The notes beneath the pieces were generated by a model that was given only the letters and a program-made list of their open reading frames with translations, had not been told where the DNA came from and did no database searches. From Palaemon carinicauda (taxonomy: Eukaryota; Arthropoda; Malacostraca; Decapoda; Palaemonidae): DNA of 64,000 nt. Position numbers and translations under genes: made by a program. The DNA is taken from contig NC_090744.1 in the NCBI RefSeq assembly GCF_036898095.1, forward strand, positions 5,085,411-5,149,410, in the 5' to 3' direction. This document shows positions 1 to 12,512 of this stretch, piece after piece. The number at the start of each line of letters is the position of its first letter. The stretch's first letter is position 1.

Positions 1-1915
1 TGTTGTTGCTACTGTTGTTATAATGTGTTGTTGTTCTTTATGTTGTTGCTACTGTTGTTGTTCTGTGTTGTTGTTCTTTATGTTGCTGCTACTGTTGTTG
101 TTCTGTGTAGTTGCTGTTTAGGTTGTTGCTTGTGTTGTTGTTCTTTATGTTGTTGCTACTATTGTTGTTCTGTGTTGTTCTTCATGTTGTTGCTATTGTT
201 GTTGTTCTATGTTGTTTTTCCTCATGTTGCTGCTACTGTTTTTGTGCTCTGTTGTTGTTCTTTATGCTGTTACTACTGTTGTTGTTCTGTGTTGTTGATC
301 TTTATTTTGTTGCTACTTTTGTTGTTCTTCAAGTTGTTGCTACTGTTGTTGTTCTGTGTTGTTGTTCTTTATGTTGTTGTTGTTACTGCTGTTGGTCTGT
401 GTTGTTGCTCTTTATGTTGTTGCTAAACAACAATGTTGTTATTACTGTTGTTGGTGTGTGTTGTTGTTCTTTATGTTGTTGCTACTGTTGTTGTTCTTTA
501 GGTTGCTACTACTCTTGTTGTTCTGTGTTCTTGTTCTTTATGTTGGTGCTACTGTTGTTGTTCTGTGTTGTTGTTCTTTATGCTGTTGCTACTGTTGTTG
601 TTCTGTATTGTTGTTCTTTAGGGTACTGCTACTGTTGTTGTTCTGTGTTTTTGTTCTTTATGTTGTTGCTACTGTTGTTGTTCTGTGTTGTTGTTCTTTA
701 GGTTGCTGATACTCTTGTTGTTCTGTGCTGTTGTTCTTTATGTTGTTATTACTTTTGTTGTTCTGTGTTGTTGTTCTTTATGTTGTTGCAACTGTTGTTG
801 TTCTGTGTTGTTGTTCTTTATGTTTTTGCTACTGTTGTTATTCTGTGTTGTTGTTCTTTAGGTTGCTGCTACTGTTGTTGTTATGTGTTGTTGTTCTTTA
901 GGTTGCTGCTACTCTTGTTGTTCTCTGTTCTTGTTCTTTATGTTGTTATTACTGTTGTTATTCTGTGTTGTTGTTCTTAATGTTGTTGCTACTGTTGTTG
1001 TTCTGTGTTGTTGTTCTTTAGGTTGCTGCTACTCTTTTTGTTCTGTGTTCCTGTTTTTTATGTTGCTATTACTTTTGTTGTTCTGTGTTGTTGTTCTTTA
1101 TGTTGTTGCAACTGTTGTTGTTCTGTGTTGTTGTTCTTTATGTTTTTGCTACTGTTGTTATTCTGTGTTGTTGTTCTTTAGGTTGCTGCTACTGTTGTTG
1201 TTATGTGTTGTTGTTCTTTAGGTTGCTGCTACTCTTGTTGTTCTCTGTTCTTGTTCTTTATGTTGTTATTACTGTTGTTATTCTGTGTTGTTGTTCTTAA
1301 TGTTGTTGCTACTGTTGTTGTTCTGTGTTGTTGTTCTTTAGGTTGCTGCTACTCTTTTTGTTCTGTGTTCCTGTTTTTTATGTTGTTATTACTGTTGTTA
1401 TTCTTTATGTTGTTGCTACTGTTGTTGTTCTATGTTGTTGTTCTTTAGGTTGCTGCTACTCTTGTTGTTCTGTGTTCTTGTTCTTTATGTTGTTATTACT
1501 GTTGTTGTTCTTTGTTATTGTTCTTTATGTTGTTGCTACTCTTGATGTTGTGTGTTGTTGTTCTTTATGGTGTTGCTACTGTTTTTGTTCTGTATTGTTG
1601 TTCTTTAAGTTGTTGCTACTGTTGTTGTTCTATGTTGTTGCTACTGTTGTTGTTCTGTGTTGTTGTTCTTAATGTTGCTGCTACTGTTGTTGTTCTGTGT
1701 TGTTGCTCTGTATGTTGCTGCTATTGTTGTTGTGCTTCATGTTGTTGCTACTGTTGTTGTTCTGTGTTGTTGTTCTTTATATTGTTGTTTTTTTATATTG
1801 TTGCTACTGTTATTGTTCTGTGTTGTTGTTCTGTATGCTGCTGCTACTGTTGTTGTTCTGTGTTGTTGCTCTTTAGGTTGTTTCTACTGTTGTTGTTCTT
1901 TATGTTGCTGCTACT

Positions 1916-1916
<1 letters not shown>
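1..1916. repeat. 40-bp TGTTG-rich minisatellite, block 1
   Basis: The sequence repeats with a 40-bp period built from TGTTGTTGCTACTGTTGTTG followed by TTCTGTGTTGTTGTTCTTTA. Units differ by point changes and small indels, for example TGTTGTTATT or GGTTGCTGCT variants. The unit has almost no stop codons on the plus strand in any frame, and 40 is not a multiple of 3. It therefore gives long, overlapping Leu/Cys/Val-rich open frames in all three forward frames. These have no codon structure and should not be read as genes. The array runs off the left edge of the window. Confidence 0.95.
751..1385. repeat. 320-bp higher-order duplication inside the minisatellite
   Basis: A block of eight 40-bp units is repeated next to itself with an exact 320-bp offset (for example 781 onward matches 1101 onward). 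Variant bases such as TGTTGTTGCA, TGTTTTTGCT and TTCTTAATG recur at the same places. This shows recent segmental amplification of eight units at a time. Confidence 0.85.
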
Positions 1917-1974
<58 letters not shown>

Positions 1975-2163
1975 AGAATAATAAAGACGTCTCCATTTCC
2001 ATGATTTTCAACCTATTTCTTTTACCTCTACATTCTCTCACACATTTATCCAAAAGAACACAGCTTCTATTCCCAACAATCCTTTACCACACCGAGATCT
2101 TTTGGTTCCTAGATCAATTCTGTCTCTCATAAATGCTATCGCCTTTTTAACCACACCCACAAC

Positions 2164-2206
<43 letters not shown>

Positions 2207-2397
2207 GAACAATAAAGACGTCTCCATTTCCATAATTTTCAACCTATTTCTTTTACCTCTACATTCTCTTACCTTACATTTATCTAAAAGAACACAGCTT
2301 CTATTCGCAACAATCCTTTACCACACCGAGATCTTTTGGTTCCCAGATCAATTCTGTCTCTCATAAATGTTATCGCCTTTTTAACCACACCCACAAC

Positions 2398-2449
<52 letters not shown>

Positions 2450-2450
2450 G
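1917..2450. repeat. CT microsatellites with a 231-bp tandem duplication
   Basis: Three (CT)n tracts lie at about 1917-1971, 2167-2204 and 2400-2447. Between them are two near-identical copies of a ~197-bp sequence, one starting at 1973 and one at 2204 (CTAGAATAATAAAGACGTCT against CTAGAACAATAAAGACGTCT). The unit is therefore a unique segment plus its CT tail, repeated about every 231 bp. It interrupts the 40-bp minisatellite. No coding signal is seen. Confidence 0.9.
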
Positions 2451-2465
2451 CCTCACTCTAGAACC

Positions 2466-5400
2466 TGAATCGTTGTTGCTACTGTTGTTGTTTTGGTGTT
2501 TGATATTCATGATGTTGATAGTACTGTTGTTGCTCTGTGTTGTTGTTCTTGATGTATTTGCTGATTGTTGTGTAAGATGTTGTTGCTACTGTTGTTGTTC
2601 TTGATGTTGTTGCTAAAGTTGTTTTGTGTGTCTGAGTACTGTTGTTGTATTAGTGTGTGTTATTCTTGATGTTGTTGTCCTTGGTGTTGATGACGTGTTG
2701 TTTTTTGGTATTTGTTTTATTGATGTCACTACTGTTGTTGTTCTGTGTTGTTGTTCTTTATGTTGTTGCTACTGTTGTTGTTCTGTGTTGTTGTTCTTTA
2801 TGTTGTTATTGCTGTTGTTGCTCTGTTTTGTTGTTCTATATGTTGTTATTACTGTTGTTGTTCTTTAGGTTGTTGCTGCTGTTGATGTTCTGTGTTGTTG
2901 TTCTTTATGTTGTTATTCCTGTTGTTGTTCTGTGTTGCTGTGCTTTATGTTGTTCCTAAACAACAATGTTATTATTACTGTTGTTGTTCTGTGTTGTTGT
3001 TCTTTATGTTGTTGCTACTGTTGTTGTTCTGTGTTGTTGTTTTTTATGTAGTTTCTACTGTTGTTGTTCTGTGTAGTTGTTCTTTAGGTTGTTGCTAGTC
3101 TTGTTGTTCTGTGTTGTTGTTCCTAATGTTGTTGCTACTGTTGTTGTTCTGTGTTGTTGTTTTTTAAGTTGTTGTTCTGTGTTGTTGTTCTTTATGTTGT
3201 TGCTACTGTTGTTGTTTTGTGTTATTGTTCTTTATGTTGTTGTTCTTTATGTTGTTGCTAAACAACAATGTTGTTATTACTGTTGTTGGTCTCTATGTTG
3301 TTGCTACTGTTGTTGTTCTGTATTGTTGTTCTTTAGGTTGCCACTACTCATGTTGTTCTGTGTTCTTGTTCTTTATGTTGTTATTACTGTTATTGTTCTG
3401 TGTTGTTGTTCTTTATGCTGTTGCTACTGTTGTTGTTCTGTGTTGTTGTTCTTTAGGTTGCTGCTACTCTTGTTGTTCTGTGTTCTTGTTCTTTATGTTG
3501 TTGCTACTGTTGATGTTCTGTGTTGTTGTTCTTTAGGTTGCTGCTACTCTTGTAGTTCTGTGCTGTTGTTCTTTATGTTGTTATTACTGTTGTTGTTCTG
3601 TGTTGTTGATCTTTATGTTGTTGCAACTATTGTTGTTCTGTGTTGTTGTTCTTTATGTTGTTGCTACTGTTGTTATTCTGTGTTGTTGTACTTTATGTTG
3701 TTGTTATATGTTGTTGTTCTTTAGGTTGCTGCTACTCTTGTTGTTCTGTGTTCTTTTTCTTTATGTTGTTATTACTGTTGTTATTCTGTGTTGTTGTTCT
3801 TAATGTTGTTGCTACTGTTGTTGTTCTGTGTTGTTGTTCTTTGGGTTGCTGCTACTGTTGTTGTTCGGTGTTCTTTTTCTTTATGTTGCTATTACTGTTG
3901 TTGTTCTTTATGTTATTGCTACTGTTGTTGTTCTGTGTTGTTGTTCTTTAGGTTGCTGCTAATCTTGTTGTTCTGTGTTCTTGTTCTTTATGTTGTTATT
4001 ACTGTTGTTTTTCTTTGTTGTTGTTCTTTATGTTGTTGCTACTGTTGATGTTCTGTGTTGTTGTTCTCTAGGTTGTTGCTACTGTTGTTGTTCTGTGCTG
4101 TTGTTCTGTATGTTGTTGCTACTGTTGTTGTTCTGTGTTGTTGTTCTGTATGTTGTTGCTACTGATGTTGTACTGATCTGTTGTTCTGTATGTTGTTGCT
4201 ACTGTTGTTGTTCTGTGTTGTTGTTCTTTATGTTGCTGCTACTGTTGTTGTTCTGTGTGGTTGTTCTGTATGTTGCTGCTATTGTTGTTGTTCTTTATGT
4301 TGTCGCTACTGTTGTTGTTCTGTGTTGTTGTTCTTTATATTGTTGTCCTTTATGTTGTTGCTACTATTGTTGTTCTGTGTTGTTGTTCTGTATGCTGCTG
4401 CTACTGTTGTTGTTCTGTGTTGTTACTCTTTAGGTTGTTTCTACTGTTGTTGTTCTTTATGCTGTTGTTCTTTATGTTGCTGCTACTATTATTGTTCTGT
4501 GTTGTTGTTTTGTATATTGCTGCTACTGTTGTTGTTCTTTATGTTGTTGCACTGTGTTGTTGTTCTCTATGTTGTTGCTACTGTTGTTGTTCTGTATGTT
4601 GCCGCTACTATTGTTGTTGTGTGTTGTTGTTCTTTATGTTGTTGCTACTGTTGTTGTTCTGTGTTGTTGTTCTTTATGTTGCTGCTACTGTTGTTGTTCT
4701 GTGTTGTTGCTACTGTTGTTGTTCTGTATTGCTGTTCTTTATGTTGTTGCTACTGTTGTTGTTCTGTGTTGCTGTTCTTTATGCTGCTGCTACTGTTGGT
4801 GTTCTGTGTTCTTGTTCTGTATGTTGCTGCTACTGTTGTTGTTCTGTGTTGTTGTACTTTATGTTGTTGCTACTGTTGTTGTTCTGTGTTGTTGTTTTTT
4901 ATGTTGCTGCTACTGTTGTTGTTCTGTGTTGTTGTTCTGTATGTTGGTGCTACTGTTGTTGTTCTGTGGGTTTGTTCTGTATGTTGTTGCTACTGTTGTT
5001 GTTAAGTGTTGTTGTTCTTTATGTTGTTGCTACTGTTGTTGTTCTGTCTTGTTGTTCTTTATGTTGTTGCTACTGTTGTTGTTCTGTATAGTTGTTCTGT
5101 ATGTTGGTGCTTCCGTTGTTGTTCTCTGTTGGTGTTCTTTATGTTGTTGCTACTGTTGTTGTTAAGTGTTATTGTTCTTTATGTTGTTGCTGCTGTTGTT
5201 GTTCTGTGTTGTTGTTCTATATGGTGTTGCTCTTTATGTTGTTGCTTCTGTTGTTATTATGTGTTGTTGTTCTTTATGTTGTTGCTACTGTTGTTGTTCT
5301 GTATTGTTGTTCTTTATGTTGCTGCTACTGTTGTTGTTCTGTGTAGTTGTTGTTTAGGTTGTTGCTTGTGTTGTAGTTCTTTATGTTGTTGCTACTGTTG

Positions 5401-7790
5401 TTGTTCTGTATTGTTGTTTTTTATGTTGTTGCTACTGTTGTTATTCTGTGTTGTTGTACTTTATGTTGTTGCTACTGTTGTTGTTATGTGTTGTTGTTCT
5501 TTAGGTTGCTGCTACTCTTGTTGTTCTGTGTTCTTGTTCTTTATGTTGTTATTACTGTTGTTATTCTCTGTTGTTGTTCTTTATGTTGTTGCTACTGTTG
5601 TTGTTCTGTGTTGTTGTTCTTTAGGTTGCTGCTACTCTTGTTGTTCTGTGTTCTTTTTCTTTATGTTGCTATTACTGTTGTTGTTTTTTATGTTGTTGCT
5701 ACTGTTGTTGTTCTGTGTTGTTGTTTTTTAGGTTGCTGCTAATCTTGTTCTGTGTACTTTTTCTTTATGCTGTTATTACTGTTGTTTTTCTTTGTTGTTG
5801 TTCTTTATGTTGTTGATACTGTTGATGTTCTGTGTTGTTGTTCTTTAGGTTGTTGCTACTGTTGTTGTTGTTTTGTGTTGTTGTTCTTTATGTTGTTGCT
5901 ACTGTTGTTGTTTTGTGTTGTTTTTCTTTATGTTGCTGCTACTGTTGTTGTTCTGTGTGGTTGTTCTGTATGTTGCTGCTATTGTTGTTGTTCTTTATGT
6001 AGTTGCTACTGTTGTTGTTCTGTGTTGTTTTTCTTTATATTGTTGTTCTTTATGTTGTTGCTACTATTGTTGTTCTGTGTTGTTGTTCTGTATGCTGCTG
6101 CTACTGTTGTTGTTCTGTGTTGTTGCTCTTTAGGTTGTTTCTACTGGTGTTGTTCTTTATGTTGCTGCTACTGTTGTTGTTCTGTGTTTTTGTTTTGTAT
6201 GTTGCTGCTACTGTTGTTGTTTTTTATGTTGTTGGTTCTGTTGTTGTACTGTGTTGTTGTTCTTTTTGTTGTTGCTACTGTTGTTGTTCTGTATGTTGTT
6301 GCTACTATTGTTGTTGTGTGTTGTTGTTCTGTATGTTGTTGCTACTCTTGTTGTTCTTTATGTTGTTGTTCTTTATGTTGCTGCAACTGTTGTTGTTCTG
6401 TGTTGTTGCTACTGTTGTTGTTATGTATTGTTCTTTATGTTGTTGTTCTGTATTGTTGTTCTTTATGTTGTTGCTACTGTTGTTGTTCTGTGTTGCTGTT
6501 CTTCATGCTGCTGCTACTGTTGCTGTTCTGTGTTGTTGTTCTGTATGTTGCAGCTACTGTTGTTGTTCTGTGTTGTTGTACTTTATGTTGTTGCTACTGA
6601 TATTGTTCTGTGTTGTTGTTCTGTATGTTGTTGCTACTGTTGTTGTTCTGTGTTGTTGTTCTTTATGTTGCTGCTACTGTTGTTGTTCTGTGTTGTTGTT
6701 CTTTAGGTTGTTACTACTGTTATTGTTCTGTGTTGTTGTTCTGTATGTTGGTGCTACTGTTGTTGTTCTGTGTTGTTGTACTGTATGTTGTTGCTACTGT
6801 TGTTGTTAAGTGTTATTGTTCTTCATGTTGTTGTTGTTCTGTGTTGTTGTTCTATATGGTGTTGTTTTTTATGTTGTTGCTACTGTTGTTATTCTGTTTT
6901 GTTGTTCTTTATGTTGTTGCTTCTGTTGTTGTTCTGTGTGGTTGTTCTTTATGTTGCTGCTACTGTTGTTGTTCTGTATAGTTGTTCTGTATGTTGGTGC
7001 TACTGTTGTTGTTCTGTGTTGTTGTTCTTTATGTTGTTGCTACTGTTGTTGTTAAGTGTTATTGTTCTTTATGTTGTTCTGTGTTGTTGTTCTTCATGTT
7101 GTTGCTACTGTTGTTATTATGTGTTGTTGTTCTGTAGGTTGTTGCTACCGTTGTTGTTCTGTGTTGTTGTTCTTTATGTTGCTGCTACTGTTGTTGTTCT
7201 GTGTAGTTGTTGTTTAGGTTGTTGCTTGTGTTGTAGTTCTTTATGTTTTTGCTACTGTTGTTGTTCTGTGTTGTTGTTCTTTATGTTGCTACTACTGTTG
7301 TTGTTGTGTGTTGTTGTTTTGTATGTTGGTGCTACTGTTGTTGTTCTGTGTTTTTGTTTTGTATGTGTTTGCTACTGCTGTTGTTAAGTGTTATTGTTCT
7401 TTATGTTGTTGTTCTGTGTTGTTGTTATATATGATGTTGTTTTTTAAATTGTTACTACTGTTGTTATTCTGTGTTGATTTTCTTCATTTTGTTGCTACTG
7501 TTGTTGTTCTGTGTTGTTGTTATTTTTGTTGCTGCTACTGTTGTTGTTCTGTGTCATTGTTTTTTAGGTTGTTGCTTGTGTTGTTGTTCTTTATGTTGTT
7601 GCTACTGTTGTTGTTCTGTGTTGTTCTTCATGTTGTTGCTACTGTTGTTGTTCCTCGTGTTGCTGCTACTGTTTTTGTGCTGTGCTGTTGTTCTTTATGC
7701 TGTTGCTACTGTTGTTGTTCTGTGTTGTTCTTTAGGTTGTTGCTACTGTTGTTGTTCTTGATGTTGTTGCTACTCTTTTTGTTCCTGGAA
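2466..7790. repeat. 40-bp TGTTG-rich minisatellite, block 2
   Basis: The same 40-bp repeat as block 1 resumes at about 2466, degenerate until about 2730, and continues to about 7790 where it decays into unique DNA. Rare variants recur in order over long distances: a variant run with AATCTTGTTG and TTTTTCTTTGTTG near 3960-4060 recurs near 5730-5840, and the GTGTAGTTG...GGTTGTTGCTTGTG variant is at 105, 5341 and 7203. Larger blocks of about 1.8 kb were thus copied too. A CTAAACAACAATGTTG variant occurs at about 423, 2955 and 3258. Long plus-strand open frames here are artefacts of the repeat. Confidence 0.95.
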
Positions 7791-8379
7791 TAATTGCTCT
7801 TCATGTTGTCGTTGTTTCCATCGGTGTTTTTTCTATGTTGTTCCTTCTAATGTTGTTTTTCTTGGTGTGAATAAAACCTCCACTGTTGTTTTTCTTGATA
7901 TCCTAACTCCCTTGTTAAATTTAAGCATATATGTACCGAGAAAAACTGATATTATAAATACTTGTCCAAATGAGTTCAAACTTGAATGCATACGAACGCG
8001 CATACTGAAGGCATGGTTGCAACGTGTCCCTCCCCCTCACCCCTTATTTTAAGGCTGAGATAATCTAAAACGAACAAACGAGACGTCTAATCATAGATCG
8101 AATTCCCAAATGGAGTTTATTATGTGTTATTATAAACTAAATGATAAACTTTTAGGTCTTACATGACATTAATAATTAATTTCTTTGCTTAGTTGTTTCT
8201 TGTAGTGTCTGCAACCTCACCATCCATATGAGGTAAGGATACGGTGTCTGGTGGAGCCTGTTGGTTTACCTACTGACTCATCAGCAGCTATTGCCTGGTC
8301 TTCCCTGGGCCATTGCTCATATCCCTAACCTCAGAGCTCCAACACATACCCACCCTGCCCATAACCACACACTACCCAG
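7791..8379. other. unique sequence without recognisable gene
   Basis: This is AT-rich unique DNA after the minisatellite. The only open frames are about 60 codons, with no motif, splice context or repeat structure I recognise. Confidence 0.6.
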
Positions 8380-8960
8380 TTGTACATTAGCCCCCAACCC
8401 TCCCCCAGCCCAACCCATTCCCACCCTAGCCTAACCCTCAACCCAATCCATTCCCCTAGCCTAACCCTCAACCCAATCCATTCCCCTAGCCTAACCCAAT
8501 CCCACTCTAGCCTATCCCCAACCCAACCCGCTCCCACCCTACCCTAACCCCCAACTCATTCCCACCCTACCCTCCCCCAGCCCAACCCACTCCCACTCTA
8601 CCCTAACCCCTAACCCAATCCCACCCTAGCCTATCCCCAACCCAACCCGTTCCCACCCTACCCTATCCCCAACCCAACCCATTCCCACTCTACCCTAACC
8701 CCCAACCCATTCCCACCCTACCCTCCCCAAGCCCAACCCACTCCCACCCTACCCTAACCCCTAACCCTCCCCCAGCCCAACCCACTCCCACCCTACCCTA
8801 ACCCCTAACCCTACCCCAGCCCAACCCGTTCCCACCCAACCCTAACCCCCAACCCTCCCCAAGCCCAACCCATTCCCTCCCCCAGCCCCAAAAGCCCAAA
8901 TCCCCTCCCCCCCTTATCCCAAGTCCCCTTTCCCTTCCCCTTGTTACCCCACCCTCCCCT
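8380..8960. repeat. C-rich, telomere-like degenerate minisatellite
   Basis: The plus strand is almost only C, A and T, made of CCCTAACCC, CCCAACCCA, TTCCCACCC and CCCAGCCC blocks. A period near 43 bp is visible at 8770-8860, where CAGCCCAACCC recurs. The minus strand is a run of GGGTTAGGG, GGGTAGGG and GGGTGGG motifs. It is neither a perfect arthropod TTAGG nor a vertebrate TTAGGG array. Gly/Arg/Trp-rich minus-strand open frames here are repeat artefacts. Confidence 0.85.
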
Positions 8961-8967
8961 CCCCCTC

Positions 8968-9062
8968 TACTGAGTGCCAACTGGTTGGCTCCTCCTATTT
9001 ATACCTTCCATCCTTTTCTAATCAACCAATCACAGAACTCCATTTCAATTCAGCCAATCACA
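8968..9062 (-). promoter_or_regulatory. candidate RNA polymerase II core promoter, minus strand
   Basis: On the minus strand TATAAATA lies at 9003-8996, and an arthropod-type initiator TCAGTA lies at 8973-8968. The putative +1 A (8971) is 32 bases downstream of the first T of the TATA box, the usual spacing. Two inverted CCAAT boxes, ATTGGCTG (9060-9053 region) and ATTGGTTG (near 9032-9024), lie upstream. Transcription would run leftward into the C-rich minisatellite and give a G-rich RNA. No convincing ATG-started ORF follows, so any product is unknown. The motifs are seen; function is inferred. Confidence 0.4.
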
Positions 9063-9063
9063 G

Positions 9064-9627
9064 CTCGTCCTCGTCGAAACTTGTTGCCAAATGTATAACA
9101 ATCTTAGACACAGAACGAGGGATGAGGTTGCTACACCTACATGCCTTATCTGGACATGGCTGCGACCAACTACAGTTTACTAACTGTCAGATACGTAATT
9201 ATTTTTTTCAGGTCAAGAGAAATCTTACAAATTTCTGTACATTTTGTTCAAATATTAGAGAAAATTTACATGAAAACAATGGCGTAGGTCTAGTTTTACG
9301 AATGAAATTCTTATTTTACAATATTCGCGAAATATTACATTTTTGTGTTCGAATGTCTTATTATATAACTTCGACTTCGCAAAAGTAGTTAACAATTTGA
9401 AGTTTTTAGGCTTATTATAAGCACTCATAGGCCTACACTAAAAGCCTAAATTCCTTACTTAAAGTTGGGATTTATAGTATTCTATTTACTATAGCGGCCG
9501 TTTGATATATTAAAAAAGAGGTCGTCGACGTCAAGGAAAATCCAACATTTCTAAGACGATAAATCTGGTGACAGTTGTTCGTATTTGATTCTCTCTCTCG
9601 AGTGTTAATTTTGAATTCGTAAGGTCC

Positions 9628-9628
<1 letters not shown>
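9064..9628. other. AT-rich unique sequence, no gene recognised
   Basis: One 88-codon plus-strand open frame exists at 9122-9388. Its composition follows the surrounding AT-rich DNA and it shows no domain, signal or splice context, so I do not call it a gene. Confidence 0.55.

Positions 9629-9706
<78 letters not shown>
9629..9706. repeat. (AG)n microsatellite
   Basis: An uninterrupted AG dinucleotide run of about 78 bp. Confidence 0.98.
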
Positions 9707-9711
<5 letters not shown>

Positions 9712-12139
9712 GCCTCAATGAACGAGCCAAAAATATAAGAATTTACCTGTTTTCCACAAAGCATTTGGGAATTAAATTTCTAAGAATATCAAAGAAATTA
9801 GCATATTATAAACTAAGAAAATTTGAAAGAATATATCAGACTTAAATTTTGTGTTTTTATTGTAAACTTAAATTAATTTTTGTGATTTATTGTGAAATCC
9901 CATTTTTTTTGCCATATTCTGTTGGGTGGAACATTAGTACATCAATGGGATTACTCAAATATTTTTTTTTTTATTAGTGATTGGTGTTTGAAATATAATT
10001 ATTGATATTATGGATATTTAATTCATTTAATGAAGTACAGTATTGATTTTTTGAAATTTATCGTAATAATTTTGTAAAGTCAATTTTTCTTCGTAGCCGT
10101 ATTCTGTCAGGTGGAATATTACTACGTCAATTGGAATACTATAATAGCTTTACTTATTAGTGATTAGTGTTTGAAATATAATTATTCATATCAAAGACAT
10201 TTATGATATAAATTTACATTAAAAGAGATATATGAATTTTTTTTTTTTTTTTAAATTTTTGGGAAATATTTGTGCAGTTGGTAAGTATTATGGTTATTTT
10301 CATATTCTATTAATTTATTGTGTTTTGTTTATTTAAATTGCTTTTAATTACTTGGTTTCTATATTTTTCTTAATTTTAATGATTTTTGCCAACAAAATCA
10401 TGTATCAGACTTAAGTTAGGGACACGTTACAGATGCTAAGCTTGTGGGTAGCCTACACTTTTGCTGTCCAGTATATACTGTATATACAAATGCACCTCAC
10501 TGTTTACTGGAAATGCATTGTAGTTTCATAAAAGTATAATTTACAATATAAGGGCACTATTGAGGGTAGGGTAATTTGCATGCCAGCACAAATGAGCAAG
10601 AAGTTAGAGTTGAATTGCTAGCTGGCCAAAGCTAGAAGTAAATTATTACGCATGATCACACGTAAGTGTGAATTGTAACGAGCACTGTTAGAAAGGATCC
10701 TATTTTGTATTTGCAAGCAATAGCCAGGTGATGCAACTATCTGTATGCATACCTCGCAGTACTGTTAATGTACGTAGGATGGTTGTAATCACGAATCTAT
10801 ATTTTTGCAGAAGATGACATCAAAACACGATAGAATAATAAGAAAACTAACTGAGAATAAAAAAATGTTTTCATGCAAAAATGGGTGGGTCGAATTGAAC
10901 AAGAAATTATTACTATTTTAAGTAAATAAACTTTTTAAAGTATCTAAATACACAAGAAAATACTCCTGGAAAATCATATAATGCTAGATAAGTGTCAAAA
11001 TGTTACAAGAACAGTCAAAGTTATGGAAATCGTAGAAAGTTGTTAATTTTATGGTGGGAGGAATTGCCGTTGTATTAGAGTTGCAAGGAAAGGAAGGGGT
11101 ATGTACTAACCTAAGTTACTCCTAACTAACCTGATCTAAATGCGCATGACATTGCTTAGTGAGATACAATCCACCCTTGCCAAAAGCTAATATTAGAAAA
11201 ATACCCCAAGCTACAGTAAAAAACATGAAAATATGCCCGAAGAAGCATATTTTACCTGATAAACATCAAAGCATTACAGGAACAGGTCAATATTAGAGGC
11301 ACTATAGATGGTGGGAAATTCTATGGTGGTAGCTATTACTGATGTAGTTGAGGTACAAGGAAATGAAGGGGACATGCACTAAATAACTCTCAACTACCCT
11401 GATATAAATCACTGTTGCTTTATTTACTGGGAGGGGGTGGACCCACTCTGCTACCCCTTATACCCTGTGCTAACATGAGAAAACAGCTTGCAATGACTGT
11501 ACCTTATTGGATACAATAAACAAGATACATGTTTACACTAGCCCCTCTCTCTCTCACATATTAGGTGATAACAATTTAGATTATTTTCTAAACAAGTATA
11601 CAGTAATACTTTACAACAATTTGACTGGCATGGAAATTAGCTGGAAAAGTTACTGTATGTTAATACTCCAGTCTGGTCGTGTGTGAAGCCGTTGAGGGCT
11701 TTCGTCGCATTTCTCGTACTCGCATGATGTACCGCCTACATACTGTTGTCGCTGTTGCTATGAATGGCTGGAGCTTCCCGGTTTGGTGCAGTGGGAAGAA
11801 TACATTTTGGACCAGCCATTGTAAATGCAATAATCCTGTATGCGGGCGTTCCCATTTGATGAGCTGTCACTGTAATTTTTCATATTGTATATTGTCGGAG
11901 TTCCCATTTGATGCGCTGCCTCTGTTTTTTTTTTAAGATTCTCTGGCTAATTAGCACAATAACCCACCTGTGTAGGTATTCAAATCATAATTACCCGAAC
12001 ATTGCCAATTTTCTTTTTCCTTCTTCAATAGCTTTCAACTATTTCCCCTTCTACAACTGTACCTTCGTCTTTAAGGCAATGGTAAGGAAAAAGATGTTAC
12101 TGTTTTTACTTTACATATGCCTAGTTAAAAAACCAAATG
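9707..12139. other. AT-rich unique sequence, no gene recognised
   Basis: The DNA is AT-rich, with T homopolymers near 9961 and 10238. Two diverged copies of a ~180-bp motif lie at about 9900-10040 and 10080-10210, sharing CATATTCTGTTGGGTGGAA / CGTATTCTGTCAGGTGGAA and GTGTTTGAAATATAATTATT. A short open segment behind TTTTTGCAG (10809 onward, ending in TAA near 10920) could be chance. No gene is supported. Confidence 0.55.
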
Positions 12140-12512
12140 CATACACACACACAAACACACACATGATAAGGTAATATATTACTCATACAGACATATCTCA
12201 ACTTATACACACACAAACACACACACATGATAAGGTAATACATTACTCATACAGACAGATCTCAACTTATACACACACAAACACACACATGATAAGGTAA
12301 TACATTACTCATACAGACATATCTCAACTTATACACACACAAACACACACATGATAAGGTAATACATTACTCATACAGACATATCTCAACTTATACACAC
12401 ACAAACACACATATGATGAGGTAATATATTACTCATACAGACATATCTCAACTTATACACACACATGATAAGGTAATACATTACTCATACAGACATATCT
12501 CAACTTATATAT
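12140..12512. repeat. 62-bp minisatellite with embedded (AC) tract
   Basis: About six units contain an ACACACAAACACACAC tract, then CATGATAAGGTAATA and CATTACTCATACAGACATA, then TCTCAACTTAT. GATAAGGTAA recurs near 12164, 12229, 12291 and 12353, a period of 62-65 bp. The last units are shortened. Confidence 0.93.

Noticed and set aside
1..7790. A CRISPR-like array in the regularly spaced 40-bp repeats
   Set aside because: There are no unique spacers; the repeat is continuous and the DNA is eukaryotic.
25..7793. Dozens of long plus-strand open frames rich in Leu, Cys and Val, with membrane-protein-like look
   Set aside because: They are translations of a 40-bp minisatellite lacking stop codons; all three forward frames are open and the unit length is not a multiple of 3.
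8331..8980. Gly/Trp-rich minus-strand proteins (68 and 60 codons)
   Set aside because: They are translations of the G-rich minisatellite without a supported ATG start.
10809..10920. Open stretch behind TTTTTGCAG starting AAGATGACATC
   Set aside because: Lys-rich translation in AT-rich DNA, with no donor site; as likely chance as exon.
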